Assembly (NCBI RefSeq): GCF_000002985.6
Contig: NC_003280.10
Coordinates: 14,628,501-14,692,500 of the forward strand
Source: Caenorhabditis elegans
Lineage: Eukaryota; Nematoda; Chromadorea; Rhabditida; Rhabditidae
DNA: 64,000 bases
Direction: 5' to 3'
Shown here: positions 36,901 to 46,974 of the stretch, piece after piece
Position numbering within the stretch: position 1 is the first letter of the stretch
Layout of the letters: every line of letters starts with the position of its first letter
Made by a program: the position numbers and the translations under genes
The notes under the pieces: model-generated
The model's database searches: none
The model's input: only the letters and a program-made list of their open reading frames with translations
What the model was told of the DNA's origin: nothing

Positions 36901-38352
36901 TGATAGTGAATGGTTAGATGAATGGACAGATGGGATGCGGGGAAAATGATGAACTGGGATGTTTTTGCAAGATATTGAGGTACCTCTATATAGATCAGTA
37001 ACTGTTCAAGCCATCATCAAAGCTTCAGAGAATCCTATATTCTTCAAGAGCAATAAGGCTCAGGATGGGTTCCATTGTAATAGGTCACTTTTTCACTTTT
37101 AGCTACCAGGAGACTATCCTCATAAATTTTGTTTAAAAAACTCACTGAGCATCATGAATGGTCAATGTACCATAACCTCCTTCGGAAGTCTGCAGACAGC
37201 GTGGGGGCTCGCAAACTGGTCCCCAATTCAAACGCCAATTGATGTAAGGCTCCGGTACGGCGACGGCCTTACAGGTCAACGAGAACGTTGTTCCACGTGG
37301 CACTTGAAGGTTGGTTTGTGGTGGATCGACGACGGTTGGCTGCACGCATCCGACCTCGTCAGAACCATCGTGACAATCGTTGGTTCCGTCACAGTGGAAG
37401 GACGATGGAACACATTGGCGACGGTCGTGGCATTGGAACTCGGTTGGCTTGCAGTCACTGCTGCTTGGTTTGGCGTCTGAAAATTTCAAGAATGGCATGA
37501 AGATTTTTTAAAAGAATGAAATAAAAATGAGAAGATGCACTAAACCCAATACTTACTGCAGTTAAGCTCGTCAGAGTTGTCTCCACAATCGTCATCGCCA
37601 TCGCAAAGCCACATTTTTTGCACGCACTTGTTATTGTTGCACTTGAACTCGTTCGGCTCGCAAGTTCTCGAGATTGCCGGGCAGTTGGCCTCGTCGGATC
37701 GATCGCGACAGTCTGGCTCTCCGTCGCAGACATAATCGTTCTTAACGCATTCGTTGTTTCCGCACGCCTTCTCGTCAGCCATGCATTGGCCGGCCTGACG
37801 GAGTCCGTTCGAGACTTCTTGGGGTCCGTCTGAAAATTTTTATAATTGTGAACGTGAAATTTTAGGACTAGAAAAATGGGGACTTACAAGACACAACACT
37901 CAACGTAGCTCTTGCTTCAACCGTGTTTCCATTGTAGTCCGACACACAGATGTATGTACCAGCATCCGAAAGTTGAACTGGATTGATGGTAAGACGACCT
38001 CCAGAATCATGAGCAGAAGATGGAAGTGGTCCACCAACACGTGCCCATCGGACTGTTGGATAAACAGAGTTGTCAGAAGTACGGGCACGGCATTCGAAGG
38101 AGACGTCACGTCCGTCGCGAACCTCCTTCTCGGATGGGAACACTGTGATTTGGACGTCAGAGGTGTCATCGTCGTCTGAGTCAATGTCTTGGTCTGAAAA
38201 TGATTATGGTTATGGACGAAAGTTGATGTTCTAAGTTCTACAGCAACCGACAACTTACAGGTTTGTCTATATTTGCGGTGACGTGCCGCGTCGTTGGTGG
38301 CGACTAGTAGCAGCGCCAGAAGCGCCGCTAACACAGTCGACGACCGCTTCAT
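18979..38352 (-). CDS. unc-52: UNC-52, basement-membrane perlecan (canonical long form, 3375 residues)
   Basis: Thirty-five exons with perfectly matching phases sum to 10128 bases, i.e. 3375 codons plus TGA. The start is ATG at 38352 (signal peptide [23 protein letters not shown]). Domain order: Ig; three LDL-receptor A repeats; Ig; laminin-EGF and two laminin IV modules; a long run of Ig domains; then three laminin-G domains with EGF modules and a Thr/Glu-rich linker. It is the muscle-side basement-membrane proteoglycan that anchors integrin-based dense bodies and M-lines; loss causes paralysis at the twofold embryo stage. Exons 1-5: 38352-38259, 38193-37888, 37829-37557, 37476-37146, 36477-36132. 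Later exons are given in the sub-region entries. Two short forms come from read-through exons (33146, 24058). Introns 24 and 27 use GC donors. The canonical product lacks the SEA domain of vertebrate perlecan; see the upstream exons. Confidence 0.99.
20386..20935 (-). repeat. unc-52: Thr/Glu-rich coding repeat in unc-52 exon 32
   Basis: The second half of the exon repeats short units such as EEPTTT and TEEPT about a dozen times, from imperfect 12-18 bp DNA repeats. The first half ends LG2 and contains a Ser-Gly-Asp (SSSGDISSC). This separates LG2 from the following EGF and LG3. Confidence 0.9.
21780..21825 (-). other. unc-52: 46-base GC-AG intron (unc-52 intron 27)
   Basis: Exon 27 must end ...TTC AGA G and exon 28 starts GC ATT ATC to keep LG1 in frame (NDFRG/IISQVV). 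The intron then begins GCACGG and ends TTTCAG. No GT in the neighbourhood has the needed phase. The total coding length of exactly 3375 codons supports the choice. Confidence 0.85.
22860..23070. repeat. GGCAGGC/CCTGCC dispersed repeat
   Basis: GTAGGCAGGCGC, GACGCCTGCCTCAAGC, GAGGCAGGCGAAGG and GTCAGGCAGGCAGGCC occur within 200 bases. Related motifs recur near 9284, 41448, 44900-44960 and 49677. This is a common C. elegans dispersed repeat class; I cannot name it. Confidence 0.6.
23380..23480. repeat. GCCGG/TTTGCCG dispersed repeat
   Basis: Clustered TTGCCGGCAAATTTGCCGATTT-like palindromic words. The same words recur at 24430-24670, 32075-32370, 45640-45890, 52930-53020 and 57755-58100. Confidence 0.6.
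23662..23667 (-). terminator. unc-52: Polyadenylation signal for the medium unc-52 form
   Basis: AATAAA on the minus strand, about 390 bases after the read-through stop at 24058. Confidence 0.55.
24058..24309 (-). CDS. unc-52: unc-52 alternative terminal exon, medium form (2482 residues)
   Basis: Exon 24 (24309-24183) completes an Ig domain ([18 protein letters not shown]). If its GC donor is ignored, the frame stays open for 41 more codons to a stop at 24058. The tail is very basic ([18 protein letters not shown]) and ends KLFGSWF. The resulting protein, exons 1-24 plus tail, is 2482 residues. That is the size of the originally described UNC-52 form lacking domain V. Confidence 0.88.
   Translation of the reverse strand, partial: VTGGRLLFTDLKEDNAGVYRCVAKTKAGPLQTRTVLNVGSGKRKRKHLGNRRGRRLRHRRRNAQNGPLSRKTRTTTKLFGSWF
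24430..24670. repeat. GCCGG/TTTGCCG dispersed repeat
   Basis: Several copies of GGTTTGCCGATTTGCC and its variants in unc-52 intron 23, separated by unrelated AT-rich DNA. Confidence 0.65.
26071..27048 (-). other. unc-52: Pair of interchangeable unc-52 exons (half-Ig)
   Basis: Exon 21 (26277-26071, 207 bases) and the extra exon (27048-26851, 198 bases) both start and end in phase 1. Both complete the Ig domain begun by exon 20 (27770-27590; [16 protein letters not shown]). Each supplies the Trp strand and the second Cys: FKWALLRGG...GVYRCNVED in one, VLWWHATED...GFYYCTLES in the other. The canonical 3375-residue form uses exon 21. Inclusion of both would give two half-domains in a row, so mutually exclusive use is the sensible reading. 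Confidence 0.75.
26851..27048 (-). CDS. unc-52: unc-52 extra half-Ig exon
   Basis: Open for its full 66 codons between a CTG(CAG) acceptor at 27049-27051 and a GTTATG donor at 26845-26850. The sequence has the Ig pattern W...L.H.D..F.YC, with three Cys in all (ADLCDRG is extra). It begins DPNARVLWW and ends VIVLQQGPI. Phase 1 on both sides lets it replace exon 21 without changing the frame. Confidence 0.75.
   Translation of the reverse strand: MQTHVSCGGTPPKILSRSLTSPILIICTSSTQIFAIGASTTARWNRPTTKWVNRRTLLLSYSRDQ
28713..29834 (-). other. unc-52: unc-52 exons 16-18, alternatively spliced Ig cassettes
   Basis: By my count from the ATG exon, exons 16 (29834-29538), 17 (29419-29138) and 18 (28991-28713) are 297, 282 and 279 bases. 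All are multiples of three in phase 1-1, each with one Ig. Published work places alternative splicing (regulated by MEC-8) and the viable, late-paralysis unc-52 alleles in exons 16-18. The donors after 17 and 18 are weak (GTTTGC rather than GTAAGT), and a GCAC word lies just inside intron 18, which fits regulated skipping. Confidence 0.88.
32075..32370. repeat. GCCGA/TTTGCCG dispersed repeat
   Basis: Two clusters (32078-32160 and 32310-32375) of AATTTGCCGAATTTGCCG-like words in opposite orientations, in the intron between unc-52 exons 11 and 12. Confidence 0.6.
32782..32787 (-). terminator. unc-52: Polyadenylation signal for the short unc-52 form
   Basis: AATAAA on the minus strand, about 360 bases after the read-through stop at 33146. 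Confidence 0.55.
33146..33437 (-). CDS. unc-52: unc-52 alternative terminal exon, short form (1160 residues)
   Basis: Exon 10 (33437-33244) ends the laminin-EGF region ([16 protein letters not shown]). Its donor is weak (G/GTGATTTCG). If unspliced, the frame continues 32 codons to a stop at 33146, ending with a basic tail ([19 protein letters not shown]). The product would contain only the LDLa, first Ig and laminin-like regions. That matches the known short UNC-52 form. Confidence 0.85.
33244..36477 (-). other. unc-52: unc-52 exons 5-10: laminin-EGF and laminin IV modules (domain III)
   Basis: Exons: 36477-36132, 35711-34845, 34605-34333, 34285-34197, 34149-33538, 33437-33244. Exon 5 ends an Ig ([12 protein letters not shown]) and starts a laminin-EGF ([19 protein letters not shown]). 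Exon 6 carries a laminin IV module ([18 protein letters not shown]) and more laminin-EGF. Exons 7-9 carry a second laminin IV module ([18 protein letters not shown]) followed by tandem laminin-EGF ([19 protein letters not shown]). The two laminin IV modules are clearly duplicates of each other. Confidence 0.95.
37146..38193 (-). other. unc-52: unc-52 exons 2-4: acidic stretch, Ig, three LDLa repeats
   Basis: Exon 2 opens with an acidic run ([11 protein letters not shown]) and an Ig. Exons 3 and 4 encode LDLa repeats of the pattern C..EF.C....C....WLCDGD.DC.D.SDE..C, three in all, followed by the start of the second Ig. Exon 2 accepts phase 1, as supplied both by exon 1 and by the upstream exon ending at 46975. 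Confidence 0.95.
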
Positions 38353-40715
38353 AGTTCTCTATATTCAAAAACACGAACGACGTGTTTCCTACTACAGAGA
38401 TCTTTGGATGCGGGCCGAGGATTTGTGTGTCTTTGGATGACCCCTGTGAAGCGATAAGAAGTTAGATATTTTGAAGATGAAAATGGTAATGGCGTGTTTT
38501 TGAGAAGTTAAGAAATAACGTAGTAAAACAATGAAGAAATACTTACTAGGGTCTAGAAAAAAATAGAGAAAATTTTCAAGTCACTATCCTATTGAACCAG
38601 TAAAAACTGCAGGCGACAACTTGCGGGACCCCACACCAAGCTAGATCTTGTTCCTGCTCCAATGTTTCTATTCTAAGATAACAAAAGAGCACTAGAAGGG
38701 GAACACATAAAAGTGCAGAATGGTGATTCGACAATTAAAGCCGATGCCTCAAAATTATAAAATTTGTGTGTGTGTCTATGTGAAGACAACATGATAGTTT
38801 TATGACCTTGGGAGGAGGAAATGAGAATGGCAGTTCGCTTAGGTTTTGGCTTGTTAGGGGGTTTCAATTTGGAATTGAGATAAAACTAGTAGAGATACAG
38901 AATATGAAAAAAAAACTAAAAGAGATCAGTGAGAGATAGGTCTGAGTTTTGGGAGAAAATTGGGCGTACTGTACTTAATTCAAAGTTCGAGAGGAGGATA
39001 CTTTTGAGATGTTGATTGAAGAAAAAAAATTCTAAATTAGGTCGACAAAAGTAAAAAAAAAGACAAGGAAATGAAAATTTAATTTTTTCAACAACGAGAG
39101 AAATAGACTGCAAACCAAGAAGTTCTGATACTGTGCACGTAATAAAAAATTGGTGGCTTTGAACCAACTATCGGTCTAATTCTAAGAGAAAAGCTACAAG
39201 ATATTTGAAAAATTAAAATAAATATTTCAAAAAACCAAAACCATTTAAGGTTCCTAGCCCCCTACTCAACTATTCAGCCACACCCCGGGACATCTGTCCT
39301 TCAAGCAAAAAAAAAAATTGAGAGAAAAGAAAAAAGAAATCACCAAACATGTTTGGCATTCCGATTCCCAAAAAGTCACCCAACACGATGAAAAAACGCC
39401 TATTTTGATATGATGCGGCACTTTTGCCATCAAACACTGATAGTGATGCTCACAGGCGGCGGTAGGGGGTGAGCCGCACCACATGAAGAGAAGGGAGGTT
39501 TAGGGAAAAAAGGAATGAACAAATTGAAGTATGTGGGAAGCAAAGAGAAGTGTTGATTTTTGCTAGGTAGGTCAACCCTAAACCAAACAAAAAATTCCAA
39601 AAAAAATTTGGAGCATCTGCCAGAGCTCCCAACCAAATTGAAATGTTGCATGGGACAGAGACATTCACCGTGAAGATGAAAAATTCACACAGAATCTGGT
39701 CGTGAATGTGTTTGATTGTTGGGTTGTGGGTTGGGAATGAATAAAGGAAGCCAACATAAATTGGAGAAGGAGGAGACATCTGGATTTCACGCCACAAACC
39801 CGGCAGCAAAAAAAAATTGGGATAGAGATTCGGCGTGGCACACACAAAAAATCAGTCGAATGATGAATGCGCCTGATGCGAATATGATGCAGTTCAATTG
39901 TATATAGCGTTCTATACTTTTTTAATTGGGTCTTTCCGAAGAGATATATCGAGATTAAACTTTTCGAGGAAAATGGCAATACAGAAAATTCAATTTTGAA
40001 AAAAAAATCATGACTTAATCTGAGCCCGAACTGGACTCCCAAGCCTAGTCCTGGGACTAGGTGTAAGTCTAGACTCTAAACCTAACACGATATCAATATT
40101 AAATTCCCTACCGGTTCTACAGTGTTAACACCTATCTAATCTTTGATGATCTAACGGAGGTAAATCTTGTCATGGATCCCATCAGATCCACTCTTCTGTT
40201 TCTGCACCGTCCGTGCGAAAATCAAACAATCCATCCGGCACCCTATCACAGTCAAACTAAAACAAGCAAATACAGCGATCGCAGAGACTATCCAAGCTAA
40301 AAAACTTTGCAAAAAACCTGTGAGTTTGAATTTGAAACGCTAGTAGCAAACCACTTGAACTTGAACACAAAGAATTCGCTACAACTCCCGGAGAGAACGT
40401 TCGGAGCGAAAAAAATAAGCAAAAAAAAGAAATGAGGAGAGAGAATTAGAGAAAGTGCAAATGGTGGGGGGAGGAGGAGGTGGAGAAGGAGTAAATAGAG
40501 GTAAATAAAACAAAATCTGTGGGTATCTAGATAGTTTGCACGAAAATTTTTGATTCATTTATATATTTAGTGAGGTAGGCCATAAAAAGTGGGTGGTTTG
40601 CGTGGTTTTTGCAGGGCGTTATGACTAATGATAATTTGCTTGAAAAGCAAGGAAGAGGTACAAAAAGACTATCAAAGCATCAGATTATCCAAAACTTGGA
40701 GTTCTTAAGCTTATA

Positions 40716-40880
40716 AACTAGGGTAAGACTAGGATGGTAGTGTAAAAAAGACTAACTTAAGACTAGGATTATACGGTTGGTAACATAGACTAGGGCATGA
40801 CTAGAATTAAATAGGCAGGGTTACTGACTAGGGTAATATTTACTAACAATGTAACGTACTAGAGTAATATAGACAAGGGT
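40716..40880. repeat. Degenerate ACTAGGGTAA tandem tract
   Basis: About ten diverged units of GACTAGGGTAATA/GACTAGGAT type occur over 165 bases. Confidence 0.6.
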
Positions 40881-42097
40881 ATGGTGGGTATTAGAAGTTT
40901 AACTTTTTATTCGTATGAAAAGCTTTGAAGGTTTACTCCAAACACAAAATGAGATGCACAAATTACTTATAGCATCAAGTTTCACCGGAAGCTAACAGGT
41001 CCATCTGGAATCACAAAAGAGTAATTTGCACACAGAACACATGTGTTTAGGTAGCCAGTTTCTTGATAGATGGAAGGCAGTAGCAGAAGCAGACGAAAAA
41101 AGAAAGTGGACACAGGAAGTGGAACAAGATTGATTGTCATTCACTCAAATCATTTTTAGGAACATTTTGTGAAAGTTCATTTCATAAAGAAACCTTATTG
41201 AGACACTGCAAGCGGTGGGAAAGTGATATGTGAAACGAAACGAAGTGGAATGACTTTGCCTTCTGTAGAAAAAAACGGGGGGAATTTCGATTCAGAATTG
41301 CGGGCCGATGAAGAAGATGGGGCGAGCGATGGGTGTGGCTGCGTTTTTCGTAGAATGAAACAGAAACAGCCGAAAAAAAGATGGAGAAAGCAAGAAAATG
41401 TAAAGTACAGATTTTGATAGTTAGGTAGGGCAAATTTGGCGGCTTGGCTATAAGGCGACCTATGCCTGCCTCAAGCGAAAAGGCATCAGCTTGTAGTTAG
41501 GAACTTTTTCATTTATTGAAGATACGTCTGCTATGTAAAAGCCAGACCATTTTTTTCATCACTATTATATTGAATTTTGCTTGGCAATATTAAGCTGGAA
41601 TGGAATAATTTAAAGCAAAACTGTATTATCTAATTTCTAGATTGACTCAAATATAAAATGATTTCAGCTACAAAAAATTTCCAGCCACATCAAAAATCCT
41701 AAAGAAAACTCAACGTGTTGGCACTTGTTGCCAGGTTGACAATCAACAAGTGGTGCCCTTGACAGTGAGACAAGTGTCAGAGAAATTGAAGAAAAAAAAT
41801 GAAAAGGGATGAGATGCTCCGCGAAAGTCATGCTGCGGTTGATCGGGAGAGGAAGAGATCTAAGATGAAGAAAGGGAAATGCGATGAAGACAAAAAAAAA
41901 ACGTCTTTTCCTTGTTTCTTGTTCGGAAAACAGAAACATTGGGTTGAAGATTGATGAGGTGGGTTTAGGTGGGAGAGATATTGGCAGATGGGCCAACAGC
42001 ATGGTTTACTTTACTATCATAACGTGCTAAAGGTATCGTCAGTGAGATTTTAATTCAAAGCTAAAAAAAAATGACGAAGACTGCATCTGAGCCTGGG

Positions 42098-42235
42098 AAG
42101 GCTAAGATCTCAAGCCTAAGCCTAAATCCAAGCCTAAACCTATGCCTAAGCCTAAGCCTGGACCAAAGACTAATCCTAATTCTAAGCCATAGCCAAAGCT
42201 TAACCCCAAGCCTAATACCAGGCCTTGGCATATGC
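42098..42235. repeat. Degenerate telomere-like CCTAAG tract
   Basis: Roughly 18 CCTAAG/CCTATG/CCTAAT units in tandem, including GCCTAAGCCTAAGCC exact telomere-type repeats (TTAGGC on the other strand). Confidence 0.8.
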
Positions 42236-44894
42236 CGTCAAATTCTCCGAATCTGGCTTCTAACAGGGTGCGGTTTCTAGACAAGAAGGAAATTAGAGAA
42301 AGTGATATGATAATGGTAATTGATCACCGAATCGATAGAAATTATGGGTTTGAACGGAAGTTGAGATGAACACTTAGGATAGAAATGACAGGAAATTAGA
42401 TTGAGCTGCTCAATTTTATAGGCCAATTCGTTTTTTAAAGGTTCTGACTTATTCAAACTCTACGTTTTGACTGATGGGATCTCGGGAACCCATTAGGCTC
42501 AAAGCTCCTCCTTTTCAAATTTTATGAGTCACTTATGATCTCGCTTTACGATTACAATTGTTCCGTTTCAACAAAAAAAATAGGAGGTTCAAAATGTAAG
42601 AAATTTTGAAAACCAGTCCTTCTGGAGCGACCTGATAATCAAATCAAAATGCCGAAAATTATTGAAGCGGTTATAAACGAGAGAAGAGACAGAAGGAGTG
42701 AAAAAGCAGCAGCGACGGATGCTGCAGCAACACCCATACATGACAATCATCATCATTTTTATGATGAAGACGATGATGATGGTCAAGAGATTTGAAATTG
42801 AGAAGGGGTGTGGGTGGCACTTCTTGAATATGCTTTCTTTGATTTTACTGCTAAAACAAAAATTATTAGTATTTTAGAAGTTATAATATTTTCAACGGCT
42901 ATCGAAACAGTGGAGAGTTAATAAAGTTGAGTTGTTGGCAGTTTAAATTCCCTTATTAAAAAAAAACTATCAAAATTTTCCTTGCACAAAAAAATGGATG
43001 CCTGTCTGGCTACCCTGTTCATGCCTCTGATGTGTGCACGTTTCTAAAGTTAATAATATAAAATAAAATAAAAATAAATATAAAACAGTTTTTGTTTCAA
43101 AATACCTAAACCACTTATGCAACCATCAAAAAAGGATTATATGCAAAAATGAAAAAAATATAGACAGTGAGGTAGGCATAATTGATTGAAAACGTGTACA
43201 AAAATATAAAGTACAAAAATATCGACTTATAAGTACTACTTTCAATTTTTGAGGCAATGCTTTTATAGAAATTTTTAACGAAAAGTAAAAACAGTTTTTT
43301 CAATGGCATGAAACTTAGGCTACGGTAAGCACACATTATTATTTTTTTTTTCTAATTTTAAATGCGACAAGTATTTTGCTTTATTTGAACACGCCAAAGT
43401 AAAGACTTCATTAAGCAAGAGGGGCAAATAGAAAGTACTCATACACTGAAAATATGATGCATTATCTTATGTTACGACTGGTTTTGGAGTGTTCCTAGAT
43501 TTTACGCAGCTTCTTGCGAATTTAAATAAAACTTTAAAATCCAACCGGAAGAATGCTCACAAATCATCACAATGATGGACACCGACAGAAAAAGGAAACA
43601 TGAAAGTTCTTATATGTCATAAAACCATGCGTCGTCATCGTCATGATTCCTTGGAGAATTAGTGGTAGTTTTCACTCAACAGACGGAATATGTGAGCCCC
43701 ATCCAATATCTCTGTCTTTGTTTCTTCTCAATTGCTCACTGGTCCCACTCGTTTTCTATACTTTACACTTTGTTGTTCGCATGTCAACTTTTTTGTGCCT
43801 GTGTGTGTGTGCGTGAATGAATGTATGTAAGTGTGAGTGAGATGCTTATCTCAATTTTTCGAACCTTTTTCTCTTTGTTATGTGATATCATATCGGGTTA
43901 CCCGGACACTTTCGCGAAGGTGTTAAAAATGAGCGTATGTTCAAAAAATCTGTCTTGAAAAAACTGGGGATATCCGAAAATCTAGAATTACGGTGAAACG
44001 TATACAACTGAGATGCGTAGATTTACAGGGTGAGATGTAGAACAAATATAGGAAAGCTGTGTGGATTTACGGTGTGTGGATTTACGAGGAAGCTGTGTGC
44101 AAAAACTGAATGCCCCACGGATTACAGACGGGAACTTAATTATTACTTTGAAGAGCTGTGGTTTACAGGGATCCTAAATAGATTTACGAAAAGCTACGCA
44201 TGTTTCAACTTTGAATTCATTACGCGCCTAGACTATTCAGTTATTTGAGAAAAAAATTCCAAATCCCTAACCTGGTTTGGTACCTCTTGGTGCCATTTTC
44301 CATATCACATACTTCCGAATGTTTTTGCGGTAATACACATTTCATATCAATCTATCAATCTTGCAATCTGTTCTCCGCGTTCTCTCGAGCGCAAAGTCTT
44401 CGAAAATTTGCAGGAAATTACCTGTCAAATTGACTGCCAAAACTTTCTCACCATCCGTGAAATGAAAATGAAATGATCAAAAGTTTTCTAATCTACATGT
44501 AAAAAATAGTTTCATGGAAACTTCGATAACGATAATTAGGCCCTTTCTCTCTTTTTCTATCTCAAAACTAGGACATATGTAATAATGACGAGACTGGTGA
44601 TAATACGAGATGAAGGAGAAGGGGACACCCTGTCTATCTTTCGGATTGATCTATTCAATGAATACGTTACCGCCGCAATACCACCTTCATACGAAAAAAT
44701 AAATATTACTCTGTATTTTCAAAGGTTATATGAAGGAACGGTAAAATTTATTTGAAGTATATGGTAAATTAGTTCAAATTTCAACATTGCTCGTAGTTGC
44801 AGCACAATTACATCACAAGTGGGTTTTCTACAATTTCACAATGAAAGTATACGATTTTTACTAAAAATTTCCAAAAGTGTATTGCTACTAAGAC

Positions 44895-44960
44895 GGGCAG
44901 GTTTTATGCAAGCGTCAGGCCCTGAAACCACGCCTGCCTACCACCATGGAAGCCCTGCTA
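44895..44960. repeat. GGCAGG/CCTGCC dispersed repeat
   Basis: GACGGGCAGG and CACGCCTGCCTACC lie within 60 bases in inverted orientation, the same class as at 22860-23070. Confidence 0.5.
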
Positions 44961-45639
44961 GTCCCAATTTTGTCAAGCTTGCATAATTGTATAGAATTAT
45001 TTTCGATGTTACGATAGGTTACGTTATGGTAGGTTACGGTAAAAATCCCGACAGAAGATAGGTTCAGTTCTCATGTACTAATTTTTGAAATCTAATTTAA
45101 ACTTTGTAAAGGCACCATACATAAAAAAGAAAGTGTGACGTTGTAGAGAAATCGCAAAAAAATTTGAAAGGCACTAAATCAACCAATATATCATCTAGGA
45201 AAAAAGATAGACAGATAGAGAAAATGACAACAAAACGATATTCTACGTTCCGAATTACACTTGTACACACACGTATACAAGAATTCGTCCCGCCCAATTT
45301 CGCCAGTGTTTCCCGCGCAGGCACCCAGGCAGCAGCAGTCCATTCGTAATCAGAAAAGGAGTGAGAGAGAAAAGATGAAGAGAAATGATCAAAGGCGTGG
45401 TTGTGGTTTGGGTCCCCACACACACACACACCCCGACGTAAACATTACTGTTTGAGAATGAGAATGAATAGAAAAAGATGATGATGTTGGAATGGAAAAG
45501 ATGGGTTGATTATTGACATGTTTATCATTAATGGTATTTAGGTATTTATCGGCGAAAGGAGAAAACAACAAGGGAGACGCGCAACTTATCCGCGCAAATT
45601 TTAATTATCAAGGGCTTTTTGTTGTAGGGTTGTAAAACG

Positions 45640-45890
45640 GCAAACGATTTTTTCTGGCAACTGACAAAGTCGGCAAATTAACGATTCTTAAATTTTCGGC
45701 AATTTTCCAATTTGCCAAATTTGCCATAAAACCCGCAATTTCCCGCAAATAAAAATTTCCGGCAAATCGGCGAATTCCCGGAACCAAAAATTTCCGGCAA
45801 GTCGGCAAACCGGCACAGTTTTGCTCTCACATTTCAAGTCAAAGAAATAGTAAATAAACAAATTAATTAAATTAAACCGGCAATTGCCGC
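45640..45890. repeat. GCCGG/TTTGCCG dispersed repeat
   Basis: Dense cluster of CGGCAAATCGG, TTTCCGGCAA and AATTTGCCAAATTTGCC words; the longest such cluster in the window. Confidence 0.65.
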
Positions 45891-46974
45891 CCACTAATGG
45901 GTCATAGCTTAAATTCGTGATATTTATGCAGGTCGAAAGTTCATAAAATGGTACATCAATTTTTTTCGAGCCCTAAACTAATAAAAATTGATTTTGTGCT
46001 TTGTGTTATGCAATAAAACATGAAAAATGACAAAAAACTAGCTACAAGATTGATATGCCTCTTTGCTGCCCCATCCTCCATCCACCGACAATGCAATGAC
46101 AGCCAATTTTTCATAGTTGTTGTTGTTGTGTGTCGATTAGGACCACTATTTACACACAAACATGCATTCCGGCTCCTGGAGCACAACAAGGGGGACCGAC
46201 CGGACATTGAAACATTTATTCGATACCACTAATGTTCAAAGATGAAAGATACTCTAGATGGTACACCAATGAGGCAAGGGTATTTCAATTTCCGCTGTAC
46301 CCGCTGAGAAGAACCTCGCAAAACTTCCGTTCTCACTAGAATTGCGTTATCAAATTTTGGGACAAATTGTGATGATGATTGGAAGAAGTTTCGAAAAGAT
46401 ATTCCGTCGACGTTCTGGGTCAGTATTCAGGAAATTGAAAAGTGGAAGTGGCATGCGCGAGAGATAAGAGATACGCAAAGGAATTCGAGGTGAATTATGA
46501 AGATTTTCGTATTACTTGGGGAAGATAAATACTTATTTCGAGTTTTCAGATGTTCGTGCCACCTATTTTCTACAACAATCCTAGGAAGTAGGCACAAGAT
46601 AATTTAGAAAAAGCCAAGTGCCCAGTGCCGTGAAACAACACAAAATTTCAATTTGGAGGTTTTCTGTCTAGTGGCGATGAGTCACTTTTTAATTTATCTA
46701 GACCACTATCTGTCCAGAAGGAAAAACAGTACACATGTATCATTTCCAATTCTACTTCCTTTTCAACAGAAAAATTGAGACATTTCAAAATTGGCGGCAG
46801 AAAGAATGAACATAAAGTGCAAACTACTTCTTTTTTTCAAAAAAAAAAGAGTCAAACATTTTGAGGGCACAATGAGCTCGAAGTATATATATATACATCC
46901 AAACACATACACACGCAAATCCTCCGCCAACAACCTGAACTTAAGTGCTAACCACTTGAAAATTTGCAACTGAC

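Larger units (their letters stand above)
38353..46974. other. 8.6 kb spacer: unc-52 exon-1 promoter, inferred intron of the long form
   Basis: No exon is apparent on either strand. It should hold the promoter of the canonical unc-52 transcript near 38.4-41 kb. Features seen: a degenerate ACTAGGGTA tract (40716-40880), a telomere-like tract (42098-42235), GA-rich and TC-rich runs, GGCAGGC repeats near 44900, and GCCGG repeats at 45640-45890. For the inferred long transcript it is an 8781-base intron (38194-46974). Confidence 0.6.

Noticed and set aside
42071..42284. Leu/Ser- and Gly/Leu-repeat frames of 60-69 codons
   Set aside because: Products of the telomere-like CCTAAG tract on either strand.
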